Source: Clostridiales bacterium
GTDB taxonomy: Bacteria > Bacillota > Clostridia > Lachnospirales > Lachnospiraceae
DNA: 10,417 nucleotides
Direction of reading: 5' to 3'
Assembly: GCA_012512995.1 (NCBI GenBank)
Contig: JAAZDA010000254.1
Span: 1 to 10,417 of the forward strand
This document shows, piece after piece, positions 5,885 through 10,417 of this stretch. Position 1 is the first letter of the stretch. The number at the start of each line of letters is the position of its first letter. The position numbers were made by a program, and so were the translations under genes. The notes under the pieces are model-generated. The model did not search any database and had not been told where the DNA came from. It worked only from the letters and a program-made list of their open reading frames with translations.

Positions 5885-7251
5885 CGCTTTCTTTCGCATT
5901 TCCAAAGCTGTGCACTGTAAGCGGGGAGGAGACTTCCAACTCCGAAATCATGTGTTTTGCCTGTGATAAGGTCGATGGCCTGTCCGCAGCCGGCGTCAAA
6001 ATCAGCATTATAGTCAGTTCCGTCCGCATTTATTGCTACCATCAATCTTTCATTCTCGCTCTGTCTCTCAAAAATACACTGACGGTTCGTGAGCAGCACG
6101 CTCCTGAAATCGCCGTAGTTCAAAGCCTCAGATCTGCGTTTGGCCGCAGCGAGCTTTGATATAAAATCAGTAAGTTTATTCCACTCAGGTTTTTCGACAG
6201 CCGGTCTCAGCGCATTGTCTCCGTCCTTTTTGTCACCGTGGATCCCCCACTCACTTCCGTAATAGATACATGGTATCCCCGGCATCCCGAAAGACAGCGC
6301 GTAAATCAGCGGAATATGTTTTGGATTTGAAAGAATGTCCGCCACTCTTGTCACATCATGATTATCCACGAACGTAACAAGATGTTTGCCGCGGTATACG
6401 CACCACTGCTCAGAACCGAACTGCCTCATCAACGAATGTATAATTTCAAACATATTCATTGAGTTAAAGCTTGAGAACAGCCCCTTATAGCAGTCATAGT
6501 TTGTCGCCGACTGACACATATCGTCGTTCATAATAGTATTGCAGTCACCGCCGATTATCTCACCCACCATCCAGAAGTCAGGCGCAAGACCATTCGTGAA
6601 TGAGCGCAGACGCTTCAGAAAATCTCTGTCAAGGCAGTACGCGACATCAAGTCTGAGTCCGTCTATTCCGAATTCATCGAACCAGAATTTCACCGTGTCA
6701 AGTAAATAGCTGATCACAGCTTCATTCCTAAGATTTAGTTTCACAAGTTCATAGTGACCTTCCCAGCCCTCATACCAGAATCCATCATTATAGGAAGAGT
6801 TACCGTCAAAACTTATGTTGAACCAATCTTTGTATGTTGAGTTCTGCCTGTTGGCCCTCACATCATTCAGCGCCCAGAATCCGCGTCCCACATGATTGAA
6901 CACGCCATCAAGGACCACCCTGATTCCTTCCTTATGAAGAGCATCACAGACTTTTTTAAAATCCCCATTAGTTCCAAGACGCCTGTCTATGTTCCTGTAA
7001 TCTCTTGTATCATATCCGTGACAGTCTGATTCGAAGACAGGTCCGAAATATACTGCATTTATATTCAATTTCTTAAGATGAGGTATATAGTCCAGAACCT
7101 TCAAAATTCTATGTGCGACTCTGTTGCCAGTCCCATCATCTTCTGCTTCCGGATCATTCCCATCGTTTTCCCTTGGTGCTCCGCACATTCCCAGCGGATA
7201 TATCTGATAAAACACACTTTCATCTGCCCACCTATTAACTTTCCTCCTCAC
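5881..7251 (-). CDS. Cytoplasmic GH13 alpha-amylase family glycoside hydrolase
   Basis: A protein of about 456 residues with no signal peptide, so it acts in the cytoplasm, probably cleaving alpha-1,4 bonds of imported maltodextrins or internal glycogen. The four GH13 regions are present: DGVFNH (115-120), GLRLDVAYC with nucleophile D202, MVGEI with acid/base E231, and FVDNHD with transition-state Asp D299. NHVGRGFWA and YYGSEWG also fit maltodextrin-type members. A small C-terminal beta domain follows at about 370-456. Exact specificity (amylase, cyclomaltodextrinase or maltogenic type) cannot be decided. The start is uncertain. The only in-frame start ahead of the conserved RWADESVFYQIYPLG segment is GTG at 7251, which lies within the AGGAGG ribosome site rather than behind it. 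Where a start is expected, 5-9 bases after AGGAGG, the in-frame codons are GTT AAT. The gene overlaps a small ORF (7235-7336). Confidence 0.9.
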   Translation of the reverse strand: MRRKVNRWADESVFYQIYPLGMCGAPRENDGNDPEAEDDGTGNRVAHRILKVLDYIPHLKKLNINAVYFGPVFESDCHGYDTRDYRNIDRRLGTNGDFKKVCDALHKEGIRVVLDGVFNHVGRGFWALNDVRANRQNSTYKDWFNISFDGNSSYNDGFWYEGWEGHYELVKLNLRNEAVISYLLDTVKFWFDEFGIDGLRLDVAYCLDRDFLKRLRSFTNGLAPDFWMVGEIIGGDCNTIMNDDMCQSATNYDCYKGLFSSFNSMNMFEIIHSLMRQFGSEQWCVYRGKHLVTFVDNHDVTRVADILSNPKHIPLIYALSFGMPGIPCIYYGSEWGIHGDKKDGDNALRPAVEKPEWNKLTDFISKLAAAKRRSEALNYGDFRSVLLTNRQCIFERQSENERLMVAINADGTDYNADFDAGCGQAIDLITGKTHDFGVGSLLPAYSAQLWKCERKR

Positions 7252-7336
7252 GGTCCATCAAAAAACAGATGCTCCGACAAGAAAAGATTTTACACAGATT
7301 ATTCCATTCTTTCAACCTGATAGCCTGACCAGTCAT
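7235..7336 (-). CDS. 33-residue small ORF before the amylase gene; IS66 OrfA-like N-terminus
   Basis: ATG at 7334-7336 is preceded by AGGAGGTGA at an 8-base spacing, the best ribosome site in the window. The ORF encodes 33 residues beginning MTGQAIRLKEWNNL and ending MDREEES, with Cys at 15, 20 and 24, and no clear membrane segment. The stop TAA comes just after the AGGAGG that precedes the amylase coding region, so ribosomes finishing here would be placed to reinitiate on the amylase message. From memory, the first 14 residues resemble the N-terminus of IS66-family OrfA (TnpA); the later residues do not. It may therefore be a decayed insertion-sequence start that now supplies translation signals, or a real leader peptide. 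No search was possible. Confidence 0.5.
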   Translation of the reverse strand: MTGQAIRLKEWNNLCKIFSCRSICFLMDREEES

Positions 7337-7393
7337 AATTATCACCTCCTGGTGCGTGCGGCACTCGAAAAAGCAAGTCAAAACAGTGCCTAT

Positions 7394-7432
7394 TTGTCAG
7401 TTGACCGTGTTGGTCTATAAATTGTCTGACAA
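7394..7432. promoter_or_regulatory. Nested inverted repeats, possible operator, over a plus-strand promoter-like sequence
   Basis: TTGTCAG (7394-7400) and CTGACAA (7426-7432) flank an inner dyad GACC/GGTC (7403-7406 with 7412-7415). On the plus strand the same bases read as -35 TTGTCA, a 16-base spacer and -10 TATAAA (7416-7421). No plus-strand gene follows, so any transcript would run antisense to the helicase 3' end. Confidence 0.35.
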
Positions 7433-7523
7433 CTTTCTCATGTTTTTTGCGTTGACCAGAATGAATCCTCATTTTGATAATTATGAATCACATTTCGGCT
7501 GGAAATCCCCCAAATCCACTGAG

Positions 7524-7532
7524 TTATCCACA
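7524..7532 (+). promoter_or_regulatory. Single consensus DnaA box
   Basis: TTATCCACA matches the strong DnaA-box consensus exactly. It is alone, with no cluster of boxes or dnaA/dnaN nearby, so it does not mark an origin. It could be a scattered titration or regulatory site, or chance. Confidence 0.4.
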
Positions 7533-7699
7533 TTTTTGGCTCTTTTGACCGTTTGGTTTGTACGGACCGTGTCGGTTATTGCATTTACAATTTAATATAT
7601 AGTCTGAATATTCTGCTAATTGTTTTAATCAGCGGTTCGTGTCTGCCGAGCCCGCACAGCGCGGCGCTTAACAAGCGAAAACATTGATTTTCGGAATGT

Positions 7700-10264
7700 T
7701 CAGAGCCACTCATTCCAGAAATTGTCAACAGCATGCCCTGCTTCGTCAGTTGAAATTGTCTGATAATTTGCCCATTCTCTTGGGAAAAGTCTCAAATACT
7801 TCATTCTGGTAAAGCGTTCGTCAAGCAATGCCACCACCCCCAGATCATCTTCTGTCCTGATGACCCGTCCTGCTGCCTGCAATACTTTATTCATTCCCGG
7901 ATAACAGTAGGCATAGTCGTAGCCATCCACTCCTGTATCATCAAAATACTGTCTCAGCATCTCGCGCTCGCCGCAGACCTGTGGTATCCCTGTGCCGACA
8001 ATAATCACTCCGATAAGTGAATCATGTTTCAGATCTATGCCTTCGGAGAATATTCCTCCGAGTACAGCAAAGCCTACAAGCGAATGCTCGTCTGAACCAG
8101 TCTCGAACCTCCCGAGAAAGTCAGCACGCTCAGGCTCCCCCATGTTCTGTGTCTGCCTTATCGTATCGATTCTTTTATGATCGCAGTGTCCATACTCAAA
8201 TGCGTCCGCGACTTCTTTCATAAATGCATATGAAGGCAGGAAAACAAGATAATTTCCATGTCTGCCTGAAATCACTCCTTCTATGCATTCCGCTATCCTG
8301 TCATATTCTTCAGGTCCGCGCCTTTTGTACATACTGGTCACATCATTTGCTATAAGCAGTGCCCTCTTCTCAGGATCAAACACAGAATGTGCATATACCT
8401 CATAGTCTTCATCCGTTCCGCCGAGCAGTTTCTTATAATACTGTATGGGCAGAAGCGTCGCAGAGAACAGTATGGTAGACCTTCCTCTGTCCATGCATGA
8501 CTTCAGATTTTTCCCTGGATCCATGCAAAACAGGCGGATATGGAATTTTCCATCTGATAATTCCGTGTATATTCTGTAGTGATCATCCAGAAGTTCACTT
8601 ATCAGCAGGTAATGTGATATTTCAAAGTAAAAATTAAGTATTCTCTCCTGAAGTTCCCCTCTTTTGCGCGATATCTTCTTTTTTCTTCGCCTTGCCGCCC
8701 GTCTTTCATTGTCCATCAAAAGACTTAAGAATTTATACAGGTTGTTTATCGACTCATCAAAACCTGATATATCCTCTTCGGAGCACACCCTCAGCGTATT
8801 ACCCATGATGGCTCTGAGCTTCTTCAGTTCGTCCGCCGCATCATCTATGCTATCCGCAAGCGTAATATACTGTGCAGCATGACTGCCGGCAGTAATCGCT
8901 CTTGAAACTGAGCGCAGTTCTTCCTCCGATATTCGTGCGCTGTACATCTCCCTGCCTCTGTCCACCAGATTGTGAGCCTCATCGACAAGAAAAATATAAT
9001 TATTCCTTACAGCGTCACCTATGCTGTCGCCAAAGAATCTACGAAGATACACATGCGGATCAAAAACATAATTATAATCACAGATCACTACATCAGAAAA
9101 CAGACTGAGATCAAGCGACATTTCAAAAGGGCAGACCTCATGTTTTGTCGCAAATTCTATTATTGTTTCTCTGCTCATGTTGTCTGAATGAGTCAACATG
9201 TCATAAATTGCTTTGTTGATTCTGTCATAATGGCCGCGTGCTCTTGGGCATTCATCAGGATTACAGTCCGGCTTATCCAGTACACATATCTTGTCTTTAG
9301 CGGTCAATATAACACTTTTGAGCTTAAGACCTCTGCTGCGCAGTGTCTCTATCGTTTCTTCAGCAACAGATGCCGTCACTGTCCTTGCCGTGAGGTAGAA
9401 AATGCGCTCCGCCTTGTTCTCACCCATTGCCTTTATTGATGGGAAAAGAGCAGAAATTGTTTTGCCTGTTCCCGTAGGCGCTTCAAGGAAGAGCTTCTTC
9501 TCGTGCACTATTGTCCTGTAAACATCTGCCGCCAGTTCCTTCTGTCCCGCGCGATACTCATATGGGAATGTCAGCGCATGAATTGACTTTTCCCGGCAGT
9601 CCATCCAGCGCAGCGCGAACTCAGCCCATTTCTGGTATTCATGCATCAGCGCTGTGAACCATTCAGTGAGTTCTGACAGAGATTTTCTTTCATAGAAATA
9701 ATGGATGTCTTCATTGTCAAGATTGTAATATGTGACTCTGATGTATACGAATGGCAGATTATTCTCAGAGCAATACATATATGCATAACAAAACGCCTGA
9801 GCCAGATGAACCGGCTCTGGTGCTGTCATTTTGTAGAGATTTCGATATGTGGTTTTGATTTCATCTATTACCGGGGCTCTGGGACTTGATGGATCGTCGG
9901 GGAGATTTCCTGTATATATCCCGTCAGCGCGTCCCTCGACTATTACTGAAAAAGATGTGTGAGCGCTCCCGCCTTGTATATCTGCACTCTTATCATGTGC
10001 GATTACAGGCGGTGAGCTCTCTATGAGCGTATTATATGGTTCCTTATATTCCCACTTGCAAGAGAGAGATACCTCAGACTCATAGTCAGGTCCGGCCTGC
10101 TTCTGAAGAAGTCTGTGTGCTGCAGACCCCTCCAGCATAGCATCTTCCGGTGCATTTCCTGTTCTGTTGTCTATATCTCCGTTCCGCAGCAGAAATTCGA
10201 CAAGGCTGCGGACGGATGTCTTCATCTCAATCGCCATGCATTCGCGTTGGTAAATACTGCACAT
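7700..10264 (-). CDS. Rad3/XPD/DinG-like iron-sulfur DNA helicase with N-terminal PD-(D/E)XK nuclease domain
   Basis: An 854-residue cytoplasmic protein. Residues about 45-165 carry RecB/Cas4-like nuclease motifs: GSAAH (H50), GRADG (D114), DEIK (E135, K137) and QAFCY (Q156). The helicase begins at about 235 with Q-motif-like YRAGQ. Walker A APTGTGKT (262-269) and the DEAH box (428-431) follow. Between them lie four Cys (327, 334, 339, 378) spaced like the 4Fe-4S cluster of XPD/DinG helicases. Motif V is GGIFSEGIDL (736-745) and motif VI is QAAGRVIR (796-803). A basic stretch lies at 521-535. The expected role is 5'-3' DNA unwinding coupled to cleavage in repair or recombination; the substrate is unknown. 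No start has a good ribosome site. ATG at 10264 follows the asnA stop by 8 bases, while ATG at 10237 (MAIEMKTSVRS) fits better where the conserved region begins. Confidence 0.9.
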   Translation of the reverse strand: MCSIYQRECMAIEMKTSVRSLVEFLLRNGDIDNRTGNAPEDAMLEGSAAHRLLQKQAGPDYESEVSLSCKWEYKEPYNTLIESSPPVIAHDKSADIQGGSAHTSFSVIVEGRADGIYTGNLPDDPSSPRAPVIDEIKTTYRNLYKMTAPEPVHLAQAFCYAYMYCSENNLPFVYIRVTYYNLDNEDIHYFYERKSLSELTEWFTALMHEYQKWAEFALRWMDCREKSIHALTFPYEYRAGQKELAADVYRTIVHEKKLFLEAPTGTGKTISALFPSIKAMGENKAERIFYLTARTVTASVAEETIETLRSRGLKLKSVILTAKDKICVLDKPDCNPDECPRARGHYDRINKAIYDMLTHSDNMSRETIIEFATKHEVCPFEMSLDLSLFSDVVICDYNYVFDPHVYLRRFFGDSIGDAVRNNYIFLVDEAHNLVDRGREMYSARISEEELRSVSRAITAGSHAAQYITLADSIDDAADELKKLRAIMGNTLRVCSEEDISGFDESINNLYKFLSLLMDNERRAARRRKKKISRKRGELQERILNFYFEISHYLLISELLDDHYRIYTELSDGKFHIRLFCMDPGKNLKSCMDRGRSTILFSATLLPIQYYKKLLGGTDEDYEVYAHSVFDPEKRALLIANDVTSMYKRRGPEEYDRIAECIEGVISGRHGNYLVFLPSYAFMKEVADAFEYGHCDHKRIDTIRQTQNMGEPERADFLGRFETGSDEHSLVGFAVLGGIFSEGIDLKHDSLIGVIIVGTGIPQVCGEREMLRQYFDDTGVDGYDYAYCYPGMNKVLQAAGRVIRTEDDLGVVALLDERFTRMKYLRLFPREWANYQTISTDEAGHAVDNFWNEWL

Positions 10265-10272
10265 CAGCAGTA

Positions 10273-10417
10273 TTACAAAATATGTATTCCATTGTTCTCG
10301 GCTTCAGTAACAATATCGTCTGGCCAGATAGAGCACTGGACTTCGCCGATGTGAGCCTTTCTTAAGAAAAACATGCATATACGTGACTGGCCTATGCCGC
10401 CTCCGATGCTGTAAGGA
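10273..10417 (-). CDS. asnA: Aspartate-ammonia ligase, C-terminal end (5' part outside window)
   Basis: The last 47 residues of a minus-strand protein are visible, ending in TAA at 10273-10275. SIGGGIGQSR is the class II synthetase-like motif 3 at the C-terminus of AsnA, and the following KAHIGEVQ and SIWPDD match the conserved AsnA tail (HIGQVQ and VWP in the E. coli enzyme, from memory). AsnA makes asparagine from aspartate, ammonia and ATP in the cytoplasm; the full enzyme is about 330 residues. The tail continues about ten residues past the SIWPDD block. The helicase gene begins 8 bases downstream with no terminator between, so the two are probably cotranscribed. Confidence 0.88.
   Translation of the reverse strand, partial: PYSIGGGIGQSRICMFFLRKAHIGEVQCSIWPDDIVTEAENNGIHIL

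Larger units (their letters stand above)
7337..7699. other. Non-coding region between helicase and small ORF
   Basis: No convincing gene is seen on either strand. It holds three ACC/GGT dyad sites, an outer 7-bp inverted repeat, one consensus DnaA box (7524-7532), an AT-rich stretch (7577-7605), and a weak 6-bp hairpin CGAAAA/TTTTCG (7676-7693) just after the helicase stop. No clear terminator for the helicase and no convincing minus-strand promoter for the amylase unit was found. The part nearest the small ORF may be the left end of a decayed IS66 element. Confidence 0.5.

Noticed and set aside
7287..7310. -1 frameshift from the small ORF at the TTTTTTG run into the amylase frame
   Set aside because: The amylase frame is +1 relative to the small ORF, and the -1 frame reaches a stop within a few codons.
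7524..7532. Replication origin at the DnaA box
   Set aside because: A single box without a cluster or origin genes.
7356..7595. Plus-strand 79-codon ORF starting at GTG 7356
   Set aside because: No ribosome site, no recognisable motif, and it runs through the dyads and the DnaA box; probably a chance reading of non-coding DNA.
7620..7699. Intrinsic terminator for the helicase gene, or IS66 terminal repeat in the GC-rich stretch
   Set aside because: The hairpins are weak or lack a T-run, and GTTAAGCG on the minus strand only loosely resembles an IS66 end; no matching right end is in the window.

Overview
The window reads as a chromosomal segment from a low-to-moderate GC Firmicute. It is most likely a Clostridia/Lachnospiraceae-type gut or rumen anaerobe. 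This rests on the gene set (MetNIQ transporter, cytoplasmic GH13 amylase, iron-sulfur helicase with a RecB-like nuclease domain, AsnA), strong AGGAGG ribosome sites and Gram-positive style promoters. The genus is inferred and was not checked by any search. Apart from the recombinase remnant at the left edge, every gene lies on the minus strand.

Region by region. 1-778 (+): a tyrosine recombinase broken by an internal deletion and frameshift. It stops about 110 bp from the 3' end of a tRNA-Gly(GCC) gene (886-958, -), which suggests the worn end of an integrative element at a tRNA attachment site. The gap between them holds helically phased A-tracts and the tRNA terminator. 1032-2792 (-): a receiver / degenerate GGDEF / intact EAL protein, a probable c-di-GMP phosphodiesterase response regulator, with its own extended -10 promoter. 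2930-2972: intrinsic terminator of the next operon. 3006-5788 (-): metN-metI-metQ, a methionine ABC importer. metN and metI overlap by 29 bp. metQ follows a 151-bp gap that can fold into a three-way junction with a possible pseudoknot next to the metQ ribosome site. 5881-7251 (-): cytoplasmic GH13 amylase-type enzyme whose start codon is unclear. 7235-7336 (-): a 33-codon small ORF with a very strong ribosome site, ending inside the amylase start region; its N-terminus looks like IS66 OrfA. 7337-7699: non-coding, with repeated GACCGT-type sites and one consensus DnaA box. 7700-10264 (-): Rad3/XPD/DinG-like helicase with N-terminal PD-(D/E)XK nuclease. 10273-10417 (-): C-terminus of aspartate-ammonia ligase AsnA.

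The genes form several independent units: methionine uptake, alpha-glucan degradation, DNA repair, c-di-GMP signalling and asparagine synthesis. Most of the window is ordinary. The best candidates for something undescribed are the structured RNA between metI and metQ and the small-ORF/start-codon arrangement before the amylase gene. Both are inferences from one sequence.
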